This document shows positions 45,201-54,610 of a stretch of 64,000 bases of DNA, piece by piece (the stretch's first letter is position 1; each line of letters begins with the position of its first letter). The notes under the pieces are model-generated. The model was given only the letters and a program-made list of their open reading frames with translations, had not been told where the DNA came from and did not search any database. The DNA lies in the NCBI RefSeq assembly GCF_900129215.1, contig NZ_FQUQ01000005.1, positions 186,001 through 250,000 on the forward strand, written 5' to 3'. Both the position numbers and the translations under genes were made by a program. This DNA is from Pedobacter caeni. Its GTDB lineage: Bacteria; Bacteroidota; Bacteroidia; Sphingobacteriales; Sphingobacteriaceae.

Positions 45201-45211
45201 TATTTAAAAGA

Positions 45212-46021
45212 TCAGGTTCTGAATAGACTAAAAAACTGGACGGAAATGATTTCTTCCACAAAGATGAGGAACATCCCGATCACTACTGCGGAATTGGCCG
45301 CTTTTCCTACACCCTCTGTTCCTTTAGAAGAATTATAACCCTGATAACAACCTACGATACCAATGGTAAAACCAAAGAGGATGGCTTTGACCGTAGAAGC
45401 GGTAATGTCTAAAAAGGTAATAGATTCCAATGACATCTGAAAGAACGCCCTGGCACTGGTATCTTCAAATAAAGATACGTTTAATAAAGCACCCAACATC
45501 CCTACCATAGCCGTATAGAAGGTCAGGATGGGGATGGTGATCGTTGCTGCCAGCACCCTGGTCGTAACCAGGAATTTGAAAGGGTTCGTTGCCGAAACTT
45601 CCATGGCATCAATTTGTTCTGTTACCCGCATAGAACCTAATTCAGCCCCGATACTGGAGCCTACCTTTCCCGCTGCAATCAGCGAGGTGAGGAGGGGGGC
45701 AAGGGTTCTGAGTAAGGCGATACCTACCAGTGAAGGCAGCCAGGAAGTGGCTCCGAACTCCGCCAGTGAAGGTCTGGATTGCTTGGTAAATACGATTCCG
45801 GTAATGAATCCCGTTAAAGAGATTAAGGCCAGTGAGCGGTAGCCAATGTCATAGCATTGCCTCATGAGTTCTTTTCCCTCGTAAGGTGGAAGGAAACCTT
45901 CCTTAAAAAAACGCGTGACGAATTGACATACATCATAGAATGACAAAAACATCCTGGAGATCTTTCCGGGAGCTTTGACTTCTTTTCTTATATGGGCTGG
46001 AGTTTCAGCTGTTTTATCCAT
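45212..46021 (-). CDS. MlaE-family ABC transporter permease
   Basis: 269 residues with about five membrane helices and the MlaE family core (GSMRVTEQIDAMEVSATNPF) between helices. It is the permease of a phospholipid transport system that maintains outer-membrane asymmetry. It is the first gene of the MlaE-F-D operon. The N-terminal 35 residues are charged and extra-membrane. Confidence 0.92.
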   Translation of the reverse strand: MDKTAETPAHIRKEVKAPGKISRMFLSFYDVCQFVTRFFKEGFLPPYEGKELMRQCYDIGYRSLALISLTGFITGIVFTKQSRPSLAEFGATSWLPSLVGIALLRTLAPLLTSLIAAGKVGSSIGAELGSMRVTEQIDAMEVSATNPFKFLVTTRVLAATITIPILTFYTAMVGMLGALLNVSLFEDTSARAFFQMSLESITFLDITASTVKAILFGFTIGIVGCYQGYNSSKGTEGVGKAANSAVVIGMFLIFVEEIISVQFFSLFRT

Positions 46022-46151
46022 TAATTAGTGTAGGTATGTTCAGATTATATTAAAAAACTCCTTTATATTATGTGTTGTAACAGAGAATCATCAACACTTA
46101 TCAAAATTTGCGCCATATTAACGATATATTCCCGATTTTGGTGTTTTTTAA

Positions 46152-46182
46152 ATAAAAAAATGGCCTGTAAATTACAGACCAT
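46152..46182 (-). terminator. Rho-independent terminator of the DPP-IV operon
   Basis: Minus-strand stem ATGGTCTGT/ACAGGCCAT (one mismatch), 5-base loop, followed by TTTTTTATTT, 18 bases after the peptidase stop. Confidence 0.8.
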
Positions 46183-46199
46183 CGTTTTACTTTGCAGAT

Positions 46200-48374
46200 T
46201 TATTTTCCTCCCGGAGGACAATTTCTTTGCAGAAACTCAGTGTAAGTCAGGGCCAGATGCTGGAAGGTTCCTTCACCTTCACTGATGCTGTGCGTGCGGT
46301 TAGGGTAAGACATCATCTGGAATACTTTTCCATGTCTGATCAGTTCATTGATCAGCATTTCTGCATTTTGATAATGAACATTGTCATCACCTGTACCATG
46401 AATGTACAATAAGTGTCCCTTTAAGTTTTTTGCGTAGCTGATTGGTGATCCTTTAACATAAGCCTCTGTAGTTTTCAAAGGAGAACCCATATAACGTTCC
46501 TGATATACATTGTCGTAAGTCAGCTGATTGGCTACTGCGGCAATTGCAATTCCGGTTTTATAAATTTCAGGATATTGGAACAACAGGTTCAGCGTAGAAG
46601 AACCTCCTCCGCTCCATCCCCAAACGGCAACTCTGTCTTTATCTACAAAGTTCCATTCCAGGATTTTTTTGGCGGCCATTGCCTGGTCACGGATGTTCAG
46701 GGTACCAATGTTTTTATAAATACTTTTGCGCCATTCTCTGCCTTTCGGAGCAGGTGTGCCACGGTTTTCTATTGAAATATAGATGTAACCATCTTTGGCC
46801 ATATCTCCTGCATACAGGAAGTTACGTCCTGCACCATAAGTATCGGTTACGGTTTGTGAGGCTGGTTCTCCATAAACATAAAACACCACCGGGTATTTTT
46901 TAGTGCGGTCAAAGTTATCCGGTTTTTTCATCCATCCGTCAAGGGTTACTCCATCTTCAGTAGTTACTTTGAAGAATTCTACCTGGTTTTTTGGTGGTTT
47001 TACCTTACCCAGCTGGCTGGTCACGCTACCTTCCATCGTTAAAGGATTTAAGGTGGTCAGCTTCATCCATTCCGTGATCGGGCGGACAGTTGCATTGGTA
47101 TATTCATGACGTGCAAAAATACCATTTGGAGAAATTTCATAATTATGTGTACCCGGAAGGATAGAAGGGGTTACCATTTCTGGTTTAGCTCCACCACTTA
47201 GTTTTGTTTTAAACAGGTATTTCTGAGTGGCATTCTCCGGAGAAGCCATAAAATAAAACAGGTTGTTTTTCTCATCAATCAATGCGCTTTCGATCACATC
47301 ATAATCACCTTTGGTGATCAGTGTTTCTTTTTTGCCATCCTTGCTGATGCGGTAATGGTGTCTCCATCCATCTTTTTCACTCGCCCAGATGAACTCTTTG
47401 CCTTCATTGATCCATTTCCATCCCTGGGTAACGTCAATCCAGGCTTTATCCGTTTCTGAGTAGATGTTTTTCACTGCTCCGGATTCGGCATTGGCTACAA
47501 ATATTTTGCTCACATTCTGTTCCCTGTTCAATTGCTGAAGGATCACTTCATTGGTATTTGGAATCCAGTCCATTCTTGGAATGTAGTTCTGGATATGATC
47601 TCCGGGAACATCCAGCCATTTGGTGGTTGCGGTATTGATGTCTACCACACCTACTTTACAAGAAGAGGGATCCTGTCCAACTTTTGGATATTCTACAGGG
47701 ATGGTATAAGAATAAATAGAATCGGTATTGTTGATCATCAGGAAGTTCTTGATTTTGTTGGCATTCAATTGCCAGTAAGCAATTGTTTTTCCATCAGGGC
47801 TCCATCTGAAACCATCCCTGCAATCAAATTCTTCTTCATATACCCAGTCAAACGTACCATTGATCAAACGGTCTGTTCCATCGGTAGTCAGGGTTTTCGT
47901 GCTGCGGGAAGCCAGGTCATCCACATATAAATTATGTTTACTTACATAAGCTACCTTACTTCCGTCAGGGGAGAACTTTGCGAACATCAGGGAAGAAGCA
48001 GGTTTGTCTTTTCCAACCTTGATCAGTTCTTTGGTTTTCAGGTCGGCCACGAAGTAATCACCACGTGTTTCATATCTCCAGACCTTTTTGCTGTTCGTAT
48101 AAATCAATATCTTGGTTCCATCCTCAGAGATTTGAAAATCTTTAATCTCTCCAAGACCACTACCGGCATTGGAGTAAAGAAAGCCTCTGTCGAGGATGGT
48201 CTTTTGTTCATTTTTTGGCAAGGTGATGGAAACGATATCTCCGTCTTTCACCTGGTAGTAAGAGTTACCATCTTTAGCCCATTTTAAATCAGACTGTTTT
48301 TGTGCATGGCTTTGTCCGCAATATCCAATAAAGATAATGACGGTCAGTTTAAAAAAGAGGTTTTTAAAGTTCAT
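46200..48374 (-). CDS. Dipeptidyl peptidase IV (S9 family prolyl peptidase)
   Basis: 724 residues with a signal peptide (about 1-24, ending SHA). The N-terminal beta-propeller (about 60-480) is followed by an alpha/beta-hydrolase with the triad S588 (WGWSGGGSS), D664 (GTGDDNVH) and H695 (NRTHSIS). An EE pair typical of DPP-IV substrate binding is seen in WVYEEEFDC. It removes Xaa-Pro dipeptides from peptides in the periplasm or at the surface. Last gene of a four-gene operon. Confidence 0.93.
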   Translation of the reverse strand: MNFKNLFFKLTVIIFIGYCGQSHAQKQSDLKWAKDGNSYYQVKDGDIVSITLPKNEQKTILDRGFLYSNAGSGLGEIKDFQISEDGTKILIYTNSKKVWRYETRGDYFVADLKTKELIKVGKDKPASSLMFAKFSPDGSKVAYVSKHNLYVDDLASRSTKTLTTDGTDRLINGTFDWVYEEEFDCRDGFRWSPDGKTIAYWQLNANKIKNFLMINNTDSIYSYTIPVEYPKVGQDPSSCKVGVVDINTATTKWLDVPGDHIQNYIPRMDWIPNTNEVILQQLNREQNVSKIFVANAESGAVKNIYSETDKAWIDVTQGWKWINEGKEFIWASEKDGWRHHYRISKDGKKETLITKGDYDVIESALIDEKNNLFYFMASPENATQKYLFKTKLSGGAKPEMVTPSILPGTHNYEISPNGIFARHEYTNATVRPITEWMKLTTLNPLTMEGSVTSQLGKVKPPKNQVEFFKVTTEDGVTLDGWMKKPDNFDRTKKYPVVFYVYGEPASQTVTDTYGAGRNFLYAGDMAKDGYIYISIENRGTPAPKGREWRKSIYKNIGTLNIRDQAMAAKKILEWNFVDKDRVAVWGWSGGGSSTLNLLFQYPEIYKTGIAIAAVANQLTYDNVYQERYMGSPLKTTEAYVKGSPISYAKNLKGHLLYIHGTGDDNVHYQNAEMLINELIRHGKVFQMMSYPNRTHSISEGEGTFQHLALTYTEFLQRNCPPGGK

Positions 48375-48376
48375 TT

Positions 48377-50242
48377 TTATAATTCTATAAATTGCTGATA
48401 TACTTTTTGAAGGTATGATTTGGCATGGTCCAGTTGCTGGTCGGTTTTGGCCTTGTCTTTAGGATTGCTGTTCTCTAAGATCATCTTACCTACATTATCA
48501 AAGGTAACATATTGTGTGTTATCCATAAAGGCTGTTCCATTGTCCCAGCTAAAATAAGCAAAGGGTTTTGTATAGGGGTTTAGCAGGTTTTTACTCCATA
48601 CAAATTCGGGCGAAGGAATTTGTAATTGAGCGAGTAACGTTGCGGCAATATCAATCTGAGAACCCACATTGCTGAACTTTTTGCCAATAAACTCCTCCTT
48701 GATCACATCCCCATAAAACAGGAGTGGAATATGGTAACGTTGCGGGCTATAGATTTCATGGTCCTGTTTTGGAAGTGGATGTCCATGATCTGCCACAAAG
48801 ATGAATAAGGTGTTTTTATACCAGTTTTCTTTCTTTGCATTATTTAAATAAGCATTGATACAGGAATCTGTATAATAGGCAGTGCTTTTAAATTTTGCCA
48901 CATTATCCCCATTTCCGAATTTCCCTTTTCCGGGAAGGGTATAAGGTTCGTGGTTACTGAGGGTGAGCAAGGTCGAGAAGAAGGGCTGTTTTTCTGAGTT
49001 CAGGTCTTTCCGCTGACGGTCGAATACCACCTCATCATATTTCCCCCAGGTAGACTGTAGTTCGCTCCCTTTGAAATTGTTTCTATCAATTAGCCTTTGA
49101 TAATCATGACTGAGAATAAAGGCTTTGTAATTGTCGAATTCTGATTCTCCTCCATAATAGAAAGAGGTGTTATAGCCCATTCTGAATAATGAGCTGGATA
49201 TGGCAGGTAACTTCTGTAGTTTCTCCGGCCATTTTACGATACTTCCGGCGCCCAGTGTAGGGAAGCCAGCAAGGGAGGCGATGAGGCCTTTGTCTGTCCG
49301 GTTTCCGGAAGCATAGATCCGGTCGAACAGTACGCCTTTGTTCATCAGAGAATCAAAGTGGGGCGTAATTCCCGTTTCATTACCCAGCGTTTTGGTCAGG
49401 TCGGCAGTAAAGCTTTCGATGATCACCAGAACAACATTGGGTCTGTTGGTCTTTAAAATATGAGTGGTACTGTCTTTTTCTGTGACGTACAATTCCTTAA
49501 CCAGTTGCTCGGCCTTTTTAGGATCGAAATAAATGTAAGGATTTGTGCTGGACATTCTTTCCGAAAGGGCGCTTCTCATTAGGTTCCATTCCGTATTTAC
49601 GGCAGCCTGGTTGAGTAATTGCTCTTTAGAGAAATAAGCCATGCTCTGGGTAATGGGAGAGCCTCTGAGGCCACCACGAATCAGCAGGAAGCTGAGGGCG
49701 ATCAGCAGGAGCGCAACAGCAGCCCGTAACCAGACAGGATTTGTGCCGAACGTGATCTTCCGGGAAACTACCCATCGCTGCATAAATAAACTCAGGGCGA
49801 TGAGCAAAATTAATAAAGCCAATGACAAACCTATAGGTGAAGATGCGCTGGAGGCCAGGGCTTCATTGGGCGTAGAGATGGCAAACCCAATGGCTTTGGC
49901 ATTTACCTTACTTCCCCATTCCCTGTAGATGTTGAAATTGATGACCGAAATGATGCTGAACAGGACGATCAGCACGATGTTATAGATAGAGAGCCATTTG
50001 AGCTCAACGACTTTTCTGCCGCTTAGAAACCAATAGATATAGCCTAAAAGTGGAACGAGGGCAAGATATGCCGTCATGGAAAGGTCAAGTGTAATGGCAT
50101 GATAGAAAGTTGCCATGGTCTCCGAAAGAGGCACCATGGCAAGCTTTTTATGATAAATAAGAAGAAACATCAACCGGTCCAGAAAGAAAAATAACAACCA
50201 GAAAATGTAGAATCTAAGGAGGAAAATAAGGCTTTTGAACAT
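48377..50242 (-). CDS. LTA synthase-family sulfatase-like transferase
   Basis: 621 residues. Five N-terminal membrane helices (about 5-160) and an extracytoplasmic sulfatase-fold domain (about 260-600) with the metal site E-S-F (VIESFTADLTKTL), a catalytic threonine in SGNRTDKGL and DHGHPLP. In Gram-positives this family makes lipoteichoic acid; in Gram-negatives the homologues modify envelope glycans or lipids with phosphoglycerol or phosphoethanolamine. The exact substrate is not evident. It ends 2 bases before the peptidase start. Confidence 0.85.
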   Translation of the reverse strand: MFKSLIFLLRFYIFWLLFFFLDRLMFLLIYHKKLAMVPLSETMATFYHAITLDLSMTAYLALVPLLGYIYWFLSGRKVVELKWLSIYNIVLIVLFSIISVINFNIYREWGSKVNAKAIGFAISTPNEALASSASSPIGLSLALLILLIALSLFMQRWVVSRKITFGTNPVWLRAAVALLLIALSFLLIRGGLRGSPITQSMAYFSKEQLLNQAAVNTEWNLMRSALSERMSSTNPYIYFDPKKAEQLVKELYVTEKDSTTHILKTNRPNVVLVIIESFTADLTKTLGNETGITPHFDSLMNKGVLFDRIYASGNRTDKGLIASLAGFPTLGAGSIVKWPEKLQKLPAISSSLFRMGYNTSFYYGGESEFDNYKAFILSHDYQRLIDRNNFKGSELQSTWGKYDEVVFDRQRKDLNSEKQPFFSTLLTLSNHEPYTLPGKGKFGNGDNVAKFKSTAYYTDSCINAYLNNAKKENWYKNTLFIFVADHGHPLPKQDHEIYSPQRYHIPLLFYGDVIKEEFIGKKFSNVGSQIDIAATLLAQLQIPSPEFVWSKNLLNPYTKPFAYFSWDNGTAFMDNTQYVTFDNVGKMILENSNPKDKAKTDQQLDHAKSYLQKVYQQFIEL

Positions 50243-50253
50243 TTTAGCGGATG

Positions 50254-50931
50254 TTATTGACCTCCACCTTGCATCTGCATTACTTCTTCCATTGTTTTAA
50301 GTTCATATCCTTTAGGAACCTCTAAGGTAAATGGACCTGCTTTCTCTTCAGAAAATGCTTTAATCGTTGCAGTTGATTTTACGCCACGGTTAAACCTGGT
50401 GAATTTAATCGGAGTTCCTTTTACGTCTTTAAATTCCTGACCCATTAAACCTGCAGGAAGTTCGATATCGTTGGTTGCCCATAATTCATAAGTACCACCT
50501 TTGTCGTCTTTATAAGTGTATTTTTCAGCATTATAGGTTAAAATGGTTTGTTTTTCTCCTGTTGCTTTAAAGTCACTGAATTTAGGATCAGTCGCTTTTT
50601 CTTTCTCATAATCTGCTTTTGTTCCTTTTACAGCAATTTGCATTTGCGCTACCGGAACATCGATAAGTACCAGTGAGTTCAATTCGATATTGTCAGAGAT
50701 TACCGTAATTGTAGCAGGTCCCTGTTGTAATTCAAATCTGGACATATTGCCATTGAATTTAACTTTAGTTTCTGTAGGCAGCATGGCAGCCATAGGTTCC
50801 TGTTCAGGAGTTAATGCATAACTGATTCCCAGGGTAATTGTTCCTTCAGTAATTTTCTTTTGAGCTTGTGCGAAGAGTGCTGCACTTACAAGAACTGCTG
50901 CTAAAACTCCGGTTTTGATAGATGTGAACAT
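50254..50931 (-). CDS. Periplasmic protein of unknown function, possibly DUF4412-like
   Basis: 225 residues from the ATG at 50931, which gives a signal peptide (1-22, ending AQA); a longer frame would overlap the enoyl-CoA hydratase. The mature part has regularly spaced beta-strands (KVKFNGNMSRFELQQG, KQTILTYNAEKYTYK) and ends in MQMQGGGQ. It resembles secreted DUF4412-type beta-rich domains, but I am not certain. It lies 11 bases before the LTA-synthase-like gene, on the same strand. Confidence 0.75.
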   Translation of the reverse strand: MFTSIKTGVLAAVLVSAALFAQAQKKITEGTITLGISYALTPEQEPMAAMLPTETKVKFNGNMSRFELQQGPATITVISDNIELNSLVLIDVPVAQMQIAVKGTKADYEKEKATDPKFSDFKATGEKQTILTYNAEKYTYKDDKGGTYELWATNDIELPAGLMGQEFKDVKGTPIKFTRFNRGVKSTATIKAFSEEKAGPFTLEVPKGYELKTMEEVMQMQGGGQ

Positions 50932-50962
50932 ATAATAGTTTTTTTGTTTATGCTTTTTAAAT

Positions 50963-51742
50963 TTACCAATTAATTTTCTCTTTGCTGATAAAGGCAGCAA
51001 CACCTTTTTTGAAATCTTCACTTTCCCTTACCCTTGCATTGATCTGTACCGCCAGTGAAAGGCTGTTTTCCAGTTCCGGGTTCGTGGTTTGCCCAATCAA
51101 TTGCTTGGTTACCATTAACGAATTTGCGGAGGCTTCAGTACACAAACTTAATGCAAATTCTTTCACTTTAAGACCAATATCCTCCTTGTTTGTTACAAAA
51201 GTGATCAGGCCATAGTCCAGAGCCTGCTGTGCAGAGAACAGTTCTCCGCTGAATAAGATCCGCTTGGCAATCGTTTCAGAGGTTTTTCTGAGCAGAAAAC
51301 AAGATACAATCGCCGGTACAAAACCAAGTTTTACTTCTGTATAACCAAAACTGGCTTCGGGAACAGAAAAGGTAATGTCGCATACGGTAGCCAGTCCGCA
51401 TCCTCCGGCAATGGCATGACCTTCGACTTGTGCGATCACTACTTTTGGCAGGTAATAAATAGTGGTAAACAGACGTTTCAGGTTTTCTGAATCCGCCAGG
51501 TTTTCTTCATAGCTGTTTTGTTGCAACTGCTGAAGGTAAGCCAGGTCGGCGCCCGCACTGAATGTGGTTCCGTTAGCTTTTAAGATGATGACTTTAACGG
51601 CTTCATCTTCAGAAGCGGTAATTAAGGTGTCGGTGAGGAGGCTCACGAGTTCGGGGTTTAAAGCATTGCGCTTTTCCGGACGGTTGATGGAAATGGTGGC
51701 AATCCGTTGCTCCACTGAATATAAAACTAAAGGCGCTGTCAT
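50963..51742 (-). CDS. Enoyl-CoA hydratase/isomerase family protein
   Basis: 259 residues from the ATG at 51742 (MTAPLVLYSVEQ), the usual family start; an extra 11 codons upstream are possible but unlikely. Crotonase-fold oxyanion-hole motifs: FSAGADLAYLQQL (about 60-72) and HAIAGGCGLATVCD (about 100-113). A glutamate in SFGYTEVKLGFVP lies at the usual general-base position. It acts in fatty-acid or leucine-type degradation. It is the first gene of an otherwise envelope-related operon, so the linkage may be accidental. Confidence 0.88.
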   Translation of the reverse strand: MTAPLVLYSVEQRIATISINRPEKRNALNPELVSLLTDTLITASEDEAVKVIILKANGTTFSAGADLAYLQQLQQNSYEENLADSENLKRLFTTIYYLPKVVIAQVEGHAIAGGCGLATVCDITFSVPEASFGYTEVKLGFVPAIVSCFLLRKTSETIAKRILFSGELFSAQQALDYGLITFVTNKEDIGLKVKEFALSLCTEASANSLMVTKQLIGQTTNPELENSLSLAVQINARVRESEDFKKGVAAFISKEKINW

Positions 51743-51842
51743 GATCTTTCTGAGATAAATTCTTGTTTGCTTCAAAAGTAAAGAAACAAAACCAAATCAG
51801 CCCTGTCAGTCATTGGATTGCAGGGCTGATATTTGTCTGATA

Positions 51843-54470
51843 TTATATTTTCCAGCTGAGATTGAATGCAAAGCTTCTTGGGTTTTGTTTAGCAACAAAG
51901 TAATAGCCGGCATAATAATCTTTATCTGTCAGGTTATCTATCCGAAATCCAAGCCTGACTTTCGAATTGTCATAAAACAGGGTTGAATTTAAGATGGTAA
52001 AAGCAGGTAGATTAAGTGTATTCGCATCATTCAGATAAGCCGACGAGTTACTGATCAGTCCAACTCCTGCGCCAAAATTTTTAAATATGCTTTCCTTAAA
52101 TTTATAGCTGGCCCAACTGGTGAAAATATGTTTGGGAGTGGCCATTGGACGTTTGCCCTGGATTCCGGCATCGGCTTTAGTATAGAGGTTATCATTGAAC
52201 CCATAACCAAGCAGGATATTGAAATTCTCTACCGGAGTAGCTGATAAGTCGACCTCTATCCCTTTACTTTTTTGTGTGGCGTCCTGTACGGAAAAATCTC
52301 TGTTATCCGGATCAGGGCGAACCTTATCTTTCACCAGAATGTCGTAATAGCTCAGCGTTCCTGAGAATTTTTTATCAAATAGTTCTACTTTTACACCACC
52401 TTCAAATTGATTGGCTTGTTCAGGTCTAAATAACTTATTGTCCCTGTTTTTTGCCGGACTATAAGTAAAACCATTTTGATAATTGCCAAATAGTGCGACC
52501 TGATCTTTAACAATCTGATAGGTAAGACCAATCTTTGGTGCTAATTTTTTCTGACTGTATGCCTCGGGTGCGATTCCTGAATTCAAGTCCACAGCACCAT
52601 TATCTTTAAAGAAATCATATCTTAAAGAGAGAAGCGCTTGGAGGCGGTCGGTGAAACTTATAACATCGGACACATAAAAACCGTAATTCAGGGTAGCGTT
52701 CGAAGTAGGGTTAACCGCCGATTTTGAAAGTGTTTCCTGTAATTTCCGCTTGGAAATGTAATCTACCTTTGCCTGATTCAAATCAACGATATCATACATT
52801 TGGGTGATAAAATAAAAAGAGCTTTGACGGAGTGTACTTAAATTACCTCCAATCAAAAACCTGTTTTTTATTCCGGCAATATAGTGGGTTCCTGTGAAAT
52901 TTTGCTGCAGCTGAATATTGGAATACTGATCACTCAATTGCCCGACTTCCCGTTTTAGCGTCTCCGGGTTCATCATGGTGTTTGTGGTACGGTATTGTTC
53001 GGGAGCAATGACCTGAGTATACGAGAATAAAGTCTGGGACTTCCAATTGTTATTGATTTTATAATCTCCCTGCAAAAAGATATTTAAATTATCGAACTTC
53101 TGATCAATTTCTCTGGAATTATAGGTTCTTGAAAAATCATATAAGGAACTGTTTAAAACTTTTGGATTCCATTGATATCCTGAATCAAAATCTATGGTCT
53201 GGACAGGGTTTTGATATATTTTTGCATATTCTACTTCAAGTAACAAATTTAGCTTGTCGTTGACCTTGTAAGAGAGGCTCGGATTCAGAAAGAAGTTATT
53301 TTGAAATGCAAAATCCTGATAGGAATTCTCTTTATGGATGGCGCTGGTAACTCTGAAGCGTAAATCACCCGTTTTATCTAGCGGAGAACTCAGATCCACC
53401 GTTAGTCTGCTCAAACCAAAGCTTCCGGTTGTGTATGATGCTTCTGTGTAAAAGTGATCCAGTGGCTTTTTAGTTACCCGGTTCACTAAACCACCGTAAG
53501 AAGAATACCCACTTCCAAACAGGGTTCCTGAAGGACCTTTCACTACCTCAATTCTCTCAATATTAATGGGGTCAACTGAGGTGGCCTGATAGGCAGGGAT
53601 TCCGTTTCTAATGTAATTATCTGTATAAAAGCCCCTCATTAATGAAAATACACGCCCATTGCCTGCTTGAGTCAAAGAATTAACTCCTGGTGCACTTCGC
53701 AAAGCAGTTTTATAATCAGCGGCCATCTGTTCCTTAAATAATTCTTTGGGGATTACTGAGTAAACCTGCGGGTTTTCAAGATTCTTCAGTACCATTTTTG
53801 CAACCTGTTCAGTCTCCTTATCAGTAATTTTAGACATTTTTCTGGACCTGATGGCTACTTCATCCAGCGTACTTCGGTCCTCCCTTAAGATGAAATGCTG
53901 AATGATAGTCTGGCCTGCAATAACGGTTATGGTCTCTTGTTGAGTTTGTAAACCAACATAATTGGCGGTAATAAGGTGTTTTCCAACCTCAATGTTTTCG
54001 AGTCTGAAATTTCCATTTTCATCTGTCTGGGTCCGGCGTTGCCCTTTTATTCCAATGGTTACAAAGCCTGCAGGTTTGCCATCGCTCGTTTTGACCGATC
54101 CATTTACTGCACCTTTTCCTTTTCCGGGTTGAATCTTAATCTGGTTACCCGTTACCGTAATTCCACGCGCGTTGCGATCCAGAATTTCCTCCAGGACTTT
54201 ATACAAAGGAATGTTTTGATAATTTAAGGTAACCTTCTTCCGGAGATCCAGCAAACTGGAGCTGTATATGAATTCACAGTTTGTTTGTTTTTCTATTGCT
54301 GAAAGCGCTTCGCCCAATGTCAGTGTGCCAAGTGACAGGCTGACCGGCTTTTGCAGGATGCTCTGCTGAGCCAGCACAGGTTTCGCCAGCGTAAAGATGA
54401 GCAGAAAAAATAGAGCGGGTTTAAAAAGTAATGTTGATGTTGAATAGGCTCTAAGCGCTAAAAATTTCAT
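51843..54470 (-). CDS. FecA-like TonB-dependent receptor with STN domain
   Basis: 875 residues from the ATG at 54470, which puts a signal peptide at the N terminus (ending VLAQ at about 35). An STN signalling domain (about 45-110, LGEALSAIEKQTNCEFIY) is followed by a carboxypeptidase-like domain (about 120-200), plug (about 235-345) and a 22-strand barrel ending FNLSWKI. The layout matches siderophore-type receptors such as FecA/FpvA, and it lies right after FecR and an ECF sigma factor: a complete surface-signalling operon. The ligand is probably a ferric siderophore or haem, but sequence cannot settle this. Confidence 0.9.
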   Translation of the reverse strand: MKFLALRAYSTSTLLFKPALFFLLIFTLAKPVLAQQSILQKPVSLSLGTLTLGEALSAIEKQTNCEFIYSSSLLDLRKKVTLNYQNIPLYKVLEEILDRNARGITVTGNQIKIQPGKGKGAVNGSVKTSDGKPAGFVTIGIKGQRRTQTDENGNFRLENIEVGKHLITANYVGLQTQQETITVIAGQTIIQHFILREDRSTLDEVAIRSRKMSKITDKETEQVAKMVLKNLENPQVYSVIPKELFKEQMAADYKTALRSAPGVNSLTQAGNGRVFSLMRGFYTDNYIRNGIPAYQATSVDPINIERIEVVKGPSGTLFGSGYSSYGGLVNRVTKKPLDHFYTEASYTTGSFGLSRLTVDLSSPLDKTGDLRFRVTSAIHKENSYQDFAFQNNFFLNPSLSYKVNDKLNLLLEVEYAKIYQNPVQTIDFDSGYQWNPKVLNSSLYDFSRTYNSREIDQKFDNLNIFLQGDYKINNNWKSQTLFSYTQVIAPEQYRTTNTMMNPETLKREVGQLSDQYSNIQLQQNFTGTHYIAGIKNRFLIGGNLSTLRQSSFYFITQMYDIVDLNQAKVDYISKRKLQETLSKSAVNPTSNATLNYGFYVSDVISFTDRLQALLSLRYDFFKDNGAVDLNSGIAPEAYSQKKLAPKIGLTYQIVKDQVALFGNYQNGFTYSPAKNRDNKLFRPEQANQFEGGVKVELFDKKFSGTLSYYDILVKDKVRPDPDNRDFSVQDATQKSKGIEVDLSATPVENFNILLGYGFNDNLYTKADAGIQGKRPMATPKHIFTSWASYKFKESIFKNFGAGVGLISNSSAYLNDANTLNLPAFTILNSTLFYDNSKVRLGFRIDNLTDKDYYAGYYFVAKQNPRSFAFNLSWKI

Positions 54471-54519
54471 ATTTTTGAGTAATGTAATTTGAGTTTTGAA
54501 TTGAATTTCGATTGCAGAG

Positions 54520-54552
54520 CCCGGTGTTAAGTTTTGCCGACATGGCACCGGG
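54520..54552 (-). promoter_or_regulatory. Stem-loop in the FecA-like receptor leader
   Basis: Perfect 7-bp arms CCCGGTG and CACCGGG enclosing 19 bases, 50 bases before the receptor start. An inner TGCC/GGCA pairing is an alternative. It follows the leader ORF MHKKRPP, as the susC leader stem-loop follows its own. Confidence 0.45.
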
Positions 54553-54578
54553 TTTATTAATGTAGCGTTTACCTGCGC

Positions 54579-54602
54579 TTAAGGAGGTCGTTTTTTATGC
54601 AT
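54579..54602 (-). CDS. Seven-codon basic leader ORF between fecR and receptor
   Basis: ATG to TAA encodes MHKKRPP, 8 bases after the FecR stop on the minus strand and 108 bases before the receptor start. It resembles MKKKLRRGS in the susC leader in size, charge and position. Translation is unproven. Confidence 0.4.
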   Translation of the reverse strand: MHKKRPP

Positions 54603-54610
54603 ATGGGGTT

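Noticed and set aside
46070..46285. 71-codon plus-strand frame before the Mla operon
   Set aside because: It crosses a terminator and runs into the 3-prime end of the peptidase gene on the other strand.
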